DNA of 20,354 nt, taken from an uncultured Lacibacter sp. (GTDB lineage: Bacteria > Bacteroidota > Bacteroidia > Chitinophagales > Chitinophagaceae). Where the stretch lies: NCBI RefSeq assembly GCF_946479605.1, contig NZ_CAMLGT010000037.1, positions 1 through 20,354 on the forward strand. The letters run 5' to 3'. The notes under the pieces are model-generated. The model saw only the letters and a program-made list of their open reading frames with translations, made no database searches and was not told the DNA's origin. Positions 7,304-15,596 of this stretch are shown in pieces (the first letter of the stretch is position 1; every line of letters starts with the position of its first letter). Both the position numbers and the translations under genes were made by a program.

Positions 7304-10081
7304 TTAGAAATTAGATGGTTTGCCATTTTTTGTAAAGTTCCATGTACATGTGAGCAACCAGAAACGGCGGATGTTTTCAAACGTGTTTTCAGAAATAAAG
7401 TTGCTGGTAATATTACGTCTGATGCCCAAGTTCTGGTTGAACATATCATTTACTGAAAGTTTCAATTCAAATGCATCAGATTTTGTAAAGGTGCGGCGGA
7501 TTGCGCCATTTAACAGGAACACATTCCGCTGGTTGGCAAATGCGGTTGTTTGCTGGTATGTGTTAAACTGACCATTGATATCAACGAAGAGTTTTTGTTT
7601 TTTGAATTTCATTTCAACATAAGGGTAGGCTGTCATGCTCCAGTATTTTGTAACAATGTTTTTATTGATACTTGAACGTGAGCTGTTGAAACGTGGTTCA
7701 ATATTCAAATTAAAGTTGAGCCATTTTTCGCTCCATTTACCAATGCCAATGCCTGCACCAAAACTGTAATTGTCGTTTACGTTTGTTACGTCATTAACTA
7801 CGTTTACAAACCTGCTTACACTACCGTTAGCATTAAAATTAAGATTCACACCTTTGAACACTTCAAAACCATACATGGTCCACAGGTTGCCATTATAGTT
7901 GCCATCTGTGTTAATGGTTTTGTTTGTACGGATGCCTGTGGCCTTGTCAACACTATTTGAATTGGTGATGGCGTTGTTTACAAACGAAAAATTACCAGAC
8001 AGATAAAAGTTTCTGCTCTTAATGATTTTATAATCATTAAGGTTCAATGAAAAGTTATGACGGAACGCCTGCTTCAGATCAGGATTACCAACGGTAATAT
8101 TGAGAGGGTCAATATTATCAATAATCGGGTTGATCTGTTGCAGCGAAGGATTTTGTGTACTTCCGTTATAAGAAAGCGAAAAGCTCTTTTGTTTTTTAGG
8201 CGAGAACCTGATGCTTGCACGTGGAAGAAGATTGGTAAAGCCAATACTTCTTGTTTCGTTTTTATTTAATTCTTCCAGGTTGAAGTTTGTACGGCCAACC
8301 GATGTTCCGAATGAAGCAACAATTTTTTTGCCATTGTAGCGGAAAGAAACGCCGCCATTATGATCTGTTGTGCGGAACAGGAAATGATTGCTGAGTGTGT
8401 CAACAATTTCTGTATGCTTGTCATTGGGGTTAGGACGTTCAAATGTATTTCGCTCCGCATTGTTGCGGCTGAAATTGTTGCGGTAGGTTAATTCAAGATT
8501 CCATTTCTTGCTTAATGGTTCTGTGTAAACAAGACTGTTTTGAATAACCTGCTGTCGTTCATTGTTTGTTTTTTTCTGATCGATCATTTGCTGGTCGCTC
8601 AGGTTTCCGTTTTGGTCATAGAAATAATTATCTGACCAAAGAAACCCATCGCCCAGTTTTACATTGTTGCTGAAGTTGCCCACATAGCTGATGGTACGTC
8701 CTGCTTTTTTCAGACGTTTTCTATAACTCAACTCAGATGTGAAATCCTGGTTCTCTGTATTGGTATTGGTTCTTCGTTCCTGCTCGTTAATCAAATCACC
8801 ATTTTCATTCTTTGAATTTCCGTTGTAGATGTTTTCTCTGCGGCCTGTTACAATTGCTCCATTTGCTTTTACTTTCAGGCTGCTGCTTGAATCAATGGCC
8901 CAATCATAAATAGCGTTTACTTTATTTCTTCTGCGTATCGAATTAAACAATTCAGTAGTAGTATTGGTAAAGCTTGAGCCGGGTAAGAGTGACTGCGTAA
9001 TGCTTCCATTGCGTCCGTTCACTGTCTGGTCGTTAAATTGGTAACTGCCGTTGATGCTGTTCTTGTCTTTGTTCCACTTGTTAATGTAGCTGGCGCCGGC
9101 AGTTGTGGAGATCGGCAAACCTTGTCCACGTGCAAAATCATCGCCGCCATCGCTCCAGATCATAATGCCACCATCATCAGATATTTCCATGTTGCTGTTT
9201 CCTGAACTTCCGAAGTTGCGCTGTTCATTCCAGTTTAATCCTTCAAAGGTTGTGTTGTTATGTGTTATGTAGGCGGCTATTTTTTGTTTTTTCTTGAAGC
9301 TATTGATCATTGCTTTACCTGTTCTGTAGCGGTCAAAATCAGTGCCTGCTTCAATTTTCCCGAAGTAGCCTTTCTTCTTATCATCTTTTAATTCAAGGTT
9401 GATGGTTTTCGTTTTCTGTCCATCATCTACACCTGTAAATTCTGCCTGTTCACTTTTTTTATCAAACACCTGTACCTTGTCAACTACACTTGCACGCAGA
9501 TTTTGTGTAACAACTGCAGGGTCGTCACTGAAAAATTCTTCGCCATCAACTAATATCTTTTCTACTTTTTGTCCTTGTGCAGTGATCTCGCCTTTTGAAT
9601 TGACCTGCAAGCCGGGCAATCGTTTCAACAGCTCCTGTACATTGGCATTTTGTTCCACTTTAAAACTATCGGCCTTATATTCTGTGGTATCGCCTTTAAT
9701 CCGGATGGCACTTACTTTCTGTTGTACAATAATTTCTTCCAGCAATTTTGTGCGGGGAATGATGGTAACAGTTTTGTTCAATACCACATCAGCAGTAATA
9801 TCCACTTCATCAACGTACTCAGCATAACCGGGATAGCTGATCATAAAAACGTACTTGCCTTGCGGAATGTTCTTAATCTCAAAGTAGCCTGCATTGTTTG
9901 TGCGTGCAAATTTGGTAAGAATCGAATCCTGCGAACGAATAAGGCTCACAACAGCATTGTCCAGTTTCTTTCCGGAACTGGTATCTGTTATATAACCTGA
10001 AATTTTGTTTTGCTGACTAAATGATTGGAAAGAGCAGAAAATGCCGATGCTGAGCAGCAGCAATAGTTTTGATACATGCAT
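7304..10081 (-). CDS. Outer-membrane beta-barrel protein with carboxypeptidase-regulatory-like and plug domains (TonB-dependent-receptor-like)
   Basis: The protein has 925 residues. The signal peptide (1-22, ending SFQSFSQ) is followed by a CarboxypepD_reg-like Ig-type domain (about 26-110, ISGYITDTSSGKKLDNAVV). A plug-like domain (about 125-235) has LLKRLPGLQV (151-160), KILVDGEEFF (175-184) and VDKVQVFD (200-207). The rest is a beta-strand-rich barrel rich in Asn, Ser and aromatics. This is the outer membrane beta-barrel family paired with GLPGLI proteins rather than a SusC: no SusD gene is nearby and the barrel is shorter than in SusC proteins. Transport substrate and dependence on TonB are unknown. 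It sits head to head with glgB across 174 bp and is first in a two-gene unit with the GLPGLI gene. Confidence 0.88.
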   Translation of the reverse strand: MHVSKLLLLLSIGIFCSFQSFSQQNKISGYITDTSSGKKLDNAVVSLIRSQDSILTKFARTNNAGYFEIKNIPQGKYVFMISYPGYAEYVDEVDITADVVLNKTVTIIPRTKLLEEIIVQQKVSAIRIKGDTTEYKADSFKVEQNANVQELLKRLPGLQVNSKGEITAQGQKVEKILVDGEEFFSDDPAVVTQNLRASVVDKVQVFDKKSEQAEFTGVDDGQKTKTINLELKDDKKKGYFGKIEAGTDFDRYRTGKAMINSFKKKQKIAAYITHNNTTFEGLNWNEQRNFGSSGNSNMEISDDGGIMIWSDGGDDFARGQGLPISTTAGASYINKWNKDKNSINGSYQFNDQTVNGRNGSITQSLLPGSSFTNTTTELFNSIRRRNKVNAIYDWAIDSSSSLKVKANGAIVTGRRENIYNGNSKNENGDLINEQERRTNTNTENQDFTSELSYRKRLKKAGRTISYVGNFSNNVKLGDGFLWSDNYFYDQNGNLSDQQMIDQKKTNNERQQVIQNSLVYTEPLSKKWNLELTYRNNFSRNNAERNTFERPNPNDKHTEIVDTLSNHFLFRTTDHNGGVSFRYNGKKIVASFGTSVGRTNFNLEELNKNETRSIGFTNLLPRASIRFSPKKQKSFSLSYNGSTQNPSLQQINPIIDNIDPLNITVGNPDLKQAFRHNFSLNLNDYKIIKSRNFYLSGNFSFVNNAITNSNSVDKATGIRTNKTINTDGNYNGNLWTMYGFEVFKGVNLNFNANGSVSRFVNVVNDVTNVNDNYSFGAGIGIGKWSEKWLNFNLNIEPRFNSSRSSINKNIVTKYWSMTAYPYVEMKFKKQKLFVDINGQFNTYQQTTAFANQRNVFLLNGAIRRTFTKSDAFELKLSVNDMFNQNLGIRRNITSNFISENTFENIRRFWLLTCTWNFTKNGKPSNF

Positions 10082-10255
10082 TGGTGTTGGTTATGGATGA
10101 TTAAGGTTTGGTTTTGAAAGCGCTATATTAAATCTTTCTCTATTGAGATTTCCTATGAAAGATGTTAAAGTGTTATATTTCCATATAAATGGCGGCGTTT
10201 TTTTTATATCCGTGTAATTGTAAGGCCGTTTATTGCACACAATAACTCACTTAAC

Positions 10256-12205
10256 GTGGAAAAGAAACAACAATACGAGGATTATCATTTTGTAGATACA
10301 ACGAAGCCAGTGTGGAATTATTCCCGTTTTGAAGGAGATGATATAGCAAATTTCCAGAACGGGACTAACTATCGTTGCGACGAATTATTTGGCTCACACC
10401 AAATGGAAGTGTTAGGTACAACGGGTTATTATTTTGCTGTATGGGCGCCTAATGCTACCTCTGTTACCGTGTTCGGGACTTTTAATGACTGGAATAAAGA
10501 AAGTCATTCGTTGTTTGTACGGTTGGATAACTCTGGTATCTGGGAAGGTTTTATTCCTGGTGTCCCGCTAGGGTCATCTTATAAATATCATATTCATGGA
10601 TATGCGGGACAGAAATTAGACAAAGGCGATCCGTATGCTAATTTTTGGGAAGTTCGTCCAAACACCGCTTCACGAACATGGCAATTAGATTATGCCTGGC
10701 GTGATGATACATGGATGGAAGTACGGAAAGATCATAATAAACTGGATGCACCCTGGAGTGTGTATGAAGTGCATCTTGCCAGCTGGATGCGGCCCGATAA
10801 GAATAATGAAGAGGCTTATCACTCGTATGAATTTTTCCAGGATAAACTGGTGAATTATGTAAAAGAACTTGGATTTACACATGTGGAACTGATGCCAATT
10901 ATGGAGCATCCGTTCGATGGCAGCTGGGGTTACCAGGGCGCAGGTTATTTTGCGCCAACTTCACGTTATGGTACTCCGCAACAATTTATGAAACTGGTCG
11001 ATGCGTTTCATCAGGCAGGCATCGGCGTTCTGCTTGATTGGGTGCCATCTCACTTTCCCTACGATGCACATGGCCTGTTTATGTTTGATGGAACACATAC
11101 CTATGAATATGCAGATATGCGCAAAGGTTATCACCCCGACTGGAACAGCTATATTTTTAATTATAAACGGGGCGAAGTAAAATCGTTTCTCATCAGCAGT
11201 GCCATGCACTGGTTCCGCAAGTATCATATTGATGGCATCAGGGTTGATGCGGTTTCATCTATGCTCAAGCTAAATTACTCACGCTCAGCAGGGCAGTGGG
11301 AGCCTAATGAGTTTGGCGGCGATGGTAACCTGGAAGCCATTGCTTTTATAAAAGACCTGAACGAAACAATTTTTCGTGACTTTCCGGATGTGCAAACAAT
11401 TGCGGAGGAAGCAACAGATTGGCCAGGGGTTAGCAAACCCACTTTTGAAGACGGGTTGGGCTTTGGTATGAAGTGGATGATGGGGTGGATGCATGATACA
11501 TTGAAGTATTTTAAGCAGGATCCTGTCTATCGGCAATATCAGCAGGATCAGTTCACTTTCAGTATGATGTATTATTATGACGAGAATTTTATGTTACCTC
11601 TCAGTCATGATGAAGTGGTGCATGGCAAAAGCCCCATGCTGTATAAAATGCCGGGGGATGAATGGCAGAAATTTGCCAACCTGCGGTTGATGTACACGTA
11701 TATGTTCGCACATCCCGGAGGTAAACTGCTCTTTATGGGTAACGAATTTGGGGCAACTAATGAGTGGAATTATAAGAGTGAACTGCAGTGGGATCTGTTG
11801 CAGTTTCCATCGCACAAAGGTGTGCTGGAATGTGTGAAGTCGCTGACAGGCTTGCTAAAGTCAGAACCGGCGTTGTATGAAAACCAGTTCAATCAATATG
11901 GTTTTGAATGGCTGGATCTGAACCACCGAAGCGAATCGGTGATTGTATTCAAACGAAAAGGAAAAGATGCAGCGAATGATGTGCTGGTTATTTTAAATAT
12001 GACCCCGGTTGTACGAAACGATTGGAAGGTGCATGTGCAGGGTAAAAAGACCTGGAGTGAAATTTTCAACAGTAATGAAGCGAAATATTGGGGAACAGGT
12101 GATGTCTTCAATCCCCAAATCAAGGCGAATGTTGTGGACGAAGAAGCGGGATGGTATGAATTAAACCTGAATTTGCCGGCCTTGGGTGCAATTTTACTAA
12201 GGTAA
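10256..12205 (+). CDS. glgB: 1,4-alpha-glucan branching enzyme (GH13, CBM48)
   Basis: This cytoplasmic enzyme introduces alpha-1,6 branches into glycogen made by GlgA. It has 649 residues, the short form lacking the extra N-terminal domain of E. coli GlgB. A CBM48-like beta domain (about 50-150) contains FAVWAPNATSVTVFGTFNDW. The barrel then has DWVPSHF (261-267), GIRVDAVSSM (327-336, nucleophile D331), IAEEATDWPGV (382-392, acid/base E384) and LSHDEVVHGK (449-458, D452). A C-terminal beta domain follows. The frame upstream stays open to about 10169 but holds no ATG, so the GTG at 10256 (MEKKQQYEDYHF) is the most likely start; this may lower its translation. It is about 8.5 kb from glgA-glgC with other genes between. 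All catalytic residues are intact. Confidence 0.95.
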   Translation: MEKKQQYEDYHFVDTTKPVWNYSRFEGDDIANFQNGTNYRCDELFGSHQMEVLGTTGYYFAVWAPNATSVTVFGTFNDWNKESHSLFVRLDNSGIWEGFIPGVPLGSSYKYHIHGYAGQKLDKGDPYANFWEVRPNTASRTWQLDYAWRDDTWMEVRKDHNKLDAPWSVYEVHLASWMRPDKNNEEAYHSYEFFQDKLVNYVKELGFTHVELMPIMEHPFDGSWGYQGAGYFAPTSRYGTPQQFMKLVDAFHQAGIGVLLDWVPSHFPYDAHGLFMFDGTHTYEYADMRKGYHPDWNSYIFNYKRGEVKSFLISSAMHWFRKYHIDGIRVDAVSSMLKLNYSRSAGQWEPNEFGGDGNLEAIAFIKDLNETIFRDFPDVQTIAEEATDWPGVSKPTFEDGLGFGMKWMMGWMHDTLKYFKQDPVYRQYQQDQFTFSMMYYYDENFMLPLSHDEVVHGKSPMLYKMPGDEWQKFANLRLMYTYMFAHPGGKLLFMGNEFGATNEWNYKSELQWDLLQFPSHKGVLECVKSLTGLLKSEPALYENQFNQYGFEWLDLNHRSESVIVFKRKGKDAANDVLVILNMTPVVRNDWKVHVQGKKTWSEIFNSNEAKYWGTGDVFNPQIKANVVDEEAGWYELNLNLPALGAILLR

Positions 12206-12254
12206 ACTCTTATAAACGCAAAAAAGTGGCGTGATTTATGCGGGTAAAACTACG

Positions 12255-12285
12255 CTTGTAACTAAATTTATAATGCTTATTTTTA
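12255..12285 (+). promoter_or_regulatory. Probable -33/-7 promoter of the TPR gene
   Basis: CTTG (12255-12258), a spacer of exactly 19 bases and TATTTTTA (12278-12285) match the Bacteroidota consensus TTTG-N19-TAnnTTTG with one mismatch in each box. Transcription would start near 12290, just before the ATG at 12309. This supports that start over the longer open frame. Confidence 0.5.
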
Positions 12286-12308
12286 CACGAATCCAAAATG
12301 AAAATCCC

Positions 12309-13340
12309 ATGAAAACCCGGTTATCAATTACCGCTGTTATTTTACTCCTTTCCCTCGGTGCATTTGCACAAAACCGAGACAGTTCAAATGCCGTTTTACA
12401 AAGAGCCTTACTTGCTAAACAGGAGCGTCGTATCCAGTTAGCCATTAATCTTTTTGAACAGGCTGTTAAGTACGACACCACTAACATTGAAGCATTAAAA
12501 ACAATGGGTGAGTATGGTATTGAAAGCCGTAATTACCGCCATGCAGTAGATGCATATACCCGTTGGCACAGGCTGGAACCAAACAACGAAGCTACTTTTC
12601 AGCAATTAGCTCAGCTGTATTTTAATCTCGGCCGCCACCAGGATGCGTTGGCTTTCACAACCAAGTGGGAGAAACTGCATAAGGATAAGCCCATGCATTA
12701 CATTGCCGGTATGTGCAATTATTATTTAGAAGATTATCCGCAAGCCATCAATCGACTGTTGCATGCTGCCGAAACAGATACCAGCAATGCCGTGTTGTAT
12801 TATACCATTGGCCGCAGCTATCTTGAAATGGAGCGTTATAAACAGGCAATTCCTTATTACAAAAAGGCAGCTGACGCTGATACCAAAAATGCCCGTTATG
12901 TATATGAAATGGCAATGGTGTACTATGCTATTCCCGACGATAAAAATGCAATAGCAATGTTTGAATTGGCAGCGCAACGTGGCTGGCAGCAAAATGCTGA
13001 TTACTTTGAAAGCATGGCCTACTGCTATATGAACCTGGGCAATTTTGCAAAGTCAACTGAAAATCTTGAAAAATCCCTTGAGAAACGTCCGCACAGCCAA
13101 ACAGTACGTTATGCATTGGCAGAATCACTTTACAAAGGGGGGCGCTATCAGGATGCAATCAACAATTGGGATATGGTTTTGCAAACAGATAACAAGAACG
13201 CAAGAGCCCTTTATATGATAGGTATGTCGTATCAAAAAATGGGGCAAAAGGATAAAGGCATGGCGCTTTGCGATAAAGCCATTGAAATGGATCCATCTTT
13301 GAATAGTCTGAAACAGAAGAAGATGGATATGGGTATGTAA
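12309..13340 (+). CDS. Secreted tetratricopeptide repeat (TPR) protein
   Basis: The protein has 343 residues. A signal peptide (MKTRLSITAVILLLSLGAFAQ, 1-21) directs it to the periplasm. The rest (about 28-335) is roughly nine TPR-type helix pairs, for example YIAGMCNYYLEDYPQAINRL (131-150), YYTIGRSYLEMERYKQAIPY (164-183) and YMIGMSYQKMGQKDKGMALC (302-321). TPRs are protein-binding scaffolds; no enzymatic domain is present and the partner is unknown. The frame is open 26 codons further up, but the promoter at 12255-12285 and the clear signal peptide select the ATG at 12309. It stands alone between its own promoter and a strong terminator, so I see no operon link to glgB or to the amide-ligase cluster. 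Confidence 0.85.
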   Translation: MKTRLSITAVILLLSLGAFAQNRDSSNAVLQRALLAKQERRIQLAINLFEQAVKYDTTNIEALKTMGEYGIESRNYRHAVDAYTRWHRLEPNNEATFQQLAQLYFNLGRHQDALAFTTKWEKLHKDKPMHYIAGMCNYYLEDYPQAINRLLHAAETDTSNAVLYYTIGRSYLEMERYKQAIPYYKKAADADTKNARYVYEMAMVYYAIPDDKNAIAMFELAAQRGWQQNADYFESMAYCYMNLGNFAKSTENLEKSLEKRPHSQTVRYALAESLYKGGRYQDAINNWDMVLQTDNKNARALYMIGMSYQKMGQKDKGMALCDKAIEMDPSLNSLKQKKMDMGM

Positions 13341-13361
13341 ACTGTAAAACAATCTTTTATA

Positions 13362-13396
13362 AAACGGGCTGCATAACTGCGGCCCGTTTGCTTTTT
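13362..13396 (+). terminator. Rho-independent terminator after the TPR gene
   Basis: AAACGGGCTGC (13362-13372) pairs with GCGGCCCGTTT (13379-13389) over 11 positions, one of them a G-T pair, around a 6-base loop. CTTTTT follows (13391-13396). It separates the TPR gene from the amidotransferase gene. Confidence 0.87.
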
Positions 13397-13443
13397 ACAC
13401 ACTTGTGGATAGATGAACGACTGTTTAAACATCAAAAAATCAA

Positions 13444-13451
13444 TAAATTTG
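13444..13451 (+). promoter_or_regulatory. Perfect -7 element just before the amidotransferase gene
   Basis: TAAATTTG matches the TAnnTTTG box exactly and ends 6 bases before the ATG at 13458. The -33 region is poor (CTGT at 13421-13424 at a 19-base spacing). If used, transcription would start on or next to the ATG, giving an almost leaderless mRNA. Confidence 0.4.
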
Positions 13452-13457
13452 CCGTTT

Positions 13458-14297
13458 ATGGCAGAAGTAAAACAGGTGCGTGTTGCAATATTGGATATGT
13501 ATGATGGAGTTGCCAACCAGGGTATGCGCTGTCTTCGTGAAATCCTCAACAGCTTTGCTGATACGTATGTACTTGATTTGAGTTGGGATGAATATGATGT
13601 GCGTGGCAAATGCCAGGTGCCTGATCTTTCTTATGATGTGTATATTTCATCGGGCGGCCCAGGCAGTCCTTTGGAAAGTGAAGGAACAGAATGGGAGAAT
13701 ACTTTCTTCCGCTGGATAGATGAAATAAACGCATGGAATGCCAATCCGCTTCATGAACAGAAAAAACCAGTATTCTTTATCTGCCATTCTTTTCAATTAG
13801 CCTGCCGTTATTTTAAAGTAGGCAACGTTTGTGCCCGCAAATCAACTGCTTTTGGTGTATTCCCTGTACATATTATTGAAGGCTCAACTAATGAAACTGT
13901 CTTTGGCGGATTGAAAGATCCTTTTTATGCCGTTGACAGTCGTGATTACCAGGTAATAGAGCCAGACCATAAACATCTCAAAAAAATTGGCGCCCGTTTA
14001 CTTTGTATTGAAAAAGACCGGCCACATGTTCCGTTTGAGCGTGCAATAATGGGAGTTCGCTTTAATCAGTACATGATCGGCACACAGTTTCATCCCGAAG
14101 CTGATGCAATCGGTATGAGTATGTACCTGCAAAAAGAAGATAAAAAGAAAACAGTGATCGATAATCATGGGTTTGAAAAATGGAAGAGCATGATTGAGCA
14201 CCTGGAAGATCCTGATAAAATATTAATGACCTACTCACGCATACTGCCAAACTTTTTGTACAACGCTGTTTTTTTGTTGGCAACGGCAGAAGTATAA
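13458..14297 (+). CDS. Class I glutamine amidotransferase-like protein
   Basis: This cytoplasmic protein of 279 residues has the class I GATase fold. SGGPGSP (65-71) is the oxyanion-side loop. FFICHSFQLA (107-116) carries the likely nucleophile C109, and GTQFHPEAD (208-216) supplies H212 and E214. The Cys-His-Glu triad is complete, but the nucleophile elbow is unusual: the two glycines of the common G-x-C-x-G pattern are replaced (F-I-C-H-S). It may release ammonia from glutamine for a partner, or act as a gamma-glutamyl hydrolase-like peptidase. The ATG at 13413 would add 15 residues, but the -7 box at 13444 lies inside that extension and MAEVKQVRVAILD is a natural fold start, so I chose 13458. 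It precedes the ATP-grasp-like gene by 53 bp on the same strand. Confidence 0.83.
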   Translation: MAEVKQVRVAILDMYDGVANQGMRCLREILNSFADTYVLDLSWDEYDVRGKCQVPDLSYDVYISSGGPGSPLESEGTEWENTFFRWIDEINAWNANPLHEQKKPVFFICHSFQLACRYFKVGNVCARKSTAFGVFPVHIIEGSTNETVFGGLKDPFYAVDSRDYQVIEPDHKHLKKIGARLLCIEKDRPHVPFERAIMGVRFNQYMIGTQFHPEADAIGMSMYLQKEDKKKTVIDNHGFEKWKSMIEHLEDPDKILMTYSRILPNFLYNAVFLLATAEV

Positions 14298-14301
14298 AGA
14301 C

Positions 14302-14332
14302 TTTCTTAAATAAATAAAATCAGATACTTTTA
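14302..14332 (+). promoter_or_regulatory. Possible -33/-7 promoter of the ATP-grasp-like gene
   Basis: TTTC (14302-14305), a 19-base spacer and TACTTTTA (14325-14332) fit TTTG-N19-TAnnTTTG with one mismatch in each box. The start would be near 14337, about 14 nt before the ATG at 14351. This would let the gene be transcribed independently of the amidotransferase gene. Confidence 0.42.
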
Positions 14333-14350
14333 GAAGATAAAACATCTTCT

Positions 14351-15544
14351 ATGGTTCCGTCAATACGCAAGGCATTTAACAGCAGTTTTACCATTGAGAA
14401 ATATGAGAGATTCCTTGAAGATCTTCACGGTAAGCATCCGGGTGATATTGAGTTTCGTGTAAGTGAAACACCGGTGTTTGTAGATAAAGCCTTCAAACAA
14501 AAGATGCTGGATGCCTGTGAACGTATTGTAGATGTTATTTGTGATGAAAAATTTCTGTCGATGACAGAGCGTGCCATTCCCCCGGGTGAAAAAGTGCCAA
14601 ACGAAAACAAACAGGCACACATGATCGCTTTTGATTTTGGTGTTTGTATTAATGAAGCAGGAGAGCTGGAGCCTCAATTGATCGAGATGCAGGGGTTCCC
14701 AACGTTGTTTGGTTTCCAGGTGTATTATCCCGAAGTAGTGGAACGTCATTTTCCGGTTCCTTCAGCTTACAGTCAATATTTAAATGGCTATACAAAGGAA
14801 ACGTATATTGATATGTTACGCAAGCTGATTGTTGGCGGGCACAAAACAGAGAATGTTGTTTTGCTCGAAATAAAACCCGAAGAACAAAAAACAAGAATTG
14901 ATTTTTCCTGTACAAAAGATTACATCGGTATTGAAGCTGTTTGCCTAACTAAATTGATACAGGAAGGAAGGAAGCTGTATTATTTAAAAGACGGGGTAAA
15001 AACAGAGATCAAACGGATCTATAACCGCATCATCTTTGATGATCTGAAAGCCAATAAAGTAAAGCTGGGCGATGTTGTGGATATAACGCAGGAGCTGGAT
15101 GTGGAGTGGTTACCGCACCCTAACTGGTTTTACCGCATCAGCAAATTCACATTGCCGTTCATCGATCATCCGTATGTGCCGGAAACATTTTTCTTAAATG
15201 AGATAAAGCAATTGCCCAACGATCTTTCGAATTATGTGTTAAAACCTTTGTTCTCATTTGCAGGCCAGGGAGTGATCATTGATGTTACGCAGGAAGATAT
15301 TGATGCAATTAACGATCCTGAAAATTTTATTCTTCAACGTAAAGTGCAATATGCCGATGTGGTTGAAACACCCGATGATCCGGCGAAGGTGGAAATACGC
15401 ATGATGTATGTGTGGCCTGATGGCGATGCACGCCCTCATGCAGCCATCAATCTTGCACGAATGAGCAAAGGGAAAATGATTGGTGTACGCTACAATAAAG
15501 ATAAAACATGGGTAGGGGGTAGTGTGGCGTTTATGGAAAAATAA
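14351..15544 (+). CDS. Divergent ATP-grasp-like protein (glutathionylspermidine-synthase-like, possibly circularly permuted)
   Basis: The protein has 397 residues, is soluble and lacks a signal peptide. I do not recognise a named family. Parts resemble the ATP-binding half of circularly permuted ATP-grasp ligases. AFDFGVCINEAGELEPQLIE (93-112) recalls their metal-site acidic strand. YVLKPLFSFAGQGVII (295-310) has the Lys and Gly-rich loop (K298, G305, G307). FILQRKV (326-332) could be the hinge that contacts adenine. EIRMMYVW (348-355) and the C-terminal INLARMSKGKMIGV (366-379) with VGGSV (388-392) complete the pattern. Such enzymes join a carboxylate to an amine through an acyl phosphate. 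It sits between a GATase-like gene and, convergently, a GCS2 ligase, which supports an amide-bond role. The function is inferred and the fold is not certain. Confidence 0.6.
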   Translation: MVPSIRKAFNSSFTIEKYERFLEDLHGKHPGDIEFRVSETPVFVDKAFKQKMLDACERIVDVICDEKFLSMTERAIPPGEKVPNENKQAHMIAFDFGVCINEAGELEPQLIEMQGFPTLFGFQVYYPEVVERHFPVPSAYSQYLNGYTKETYIDMLRKLIVGGHKTENVVLLEIKPEEQKTRIDFSCTKDYIGIEAVCLTKLIQEGRKLYYLKDGVKTEIKRIYNRIIFDDLKANKVKLGDVVDITQELDVEWLPHPNWFYRISKFTLPFIDHPYVPETFFLNEIKQLPNDLSNYVLKPLFSFAGQGVIIDVTQEDIDAINDPENFILQRKVQYADVVETPDDPAKVEIRMMYVWPDGDARPHAAINLARMSKGKMIGVRYNKDKTWVGGSVAFMEK

Positions 15545-15578
15545 ACAACATCAATGATGGTTGATGCTGTTTATTTTT
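15541..15578. terminator. Bidirectional terminator between convergent ligase genes
   Basis: The arms 15541-15554 and 15561-15574 pair over 14 positions with one A-C mismatch around the 6-base loop TGATGG. T-rich sequence follows on the plus strand and, read on the minus strand, after the left arm. It overlaps the stop codon of the ATP-grasp-like gene. Confidence 0.78.
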
Positions 15579-15596
15579 ATGAATTGTTGCTGCTGA

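Noticed and set aside
9399..9827. 142-codon plus-strand frame opposite the outer-membrane barrel gene
   Set aside because: It lies wholly antisense to a strongly supported gene, is Ser/Thr/Phe/Cys-rich as expected for a shadow frame, and has no domain.
6540..10081. Reading the barrel/GLPGLI pair as a SusC/SusD polysaccharide utilisation locus
   Set aside because: There is no SusD-like lipoprotein, the barrel is shorter than SusC and has the other domain pattern, and the partner is a GLPGLI protein.
10082..10255. Search for promoter boxes, riboswitch or small gene in the 174-bp divergent region between the barrel gene and glgB
   Set aside because: No convincing TTTG-N19-TAnnTTTG pair on either strand, no conserved riboswitch pattern and no coding frame could be supported by eye.
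12231..12308. N-terminal extension of the TPR protein by 26 residues
   Set aside because: The probable promoter lies within it and the signal peptide begins at the ATG at 12309.
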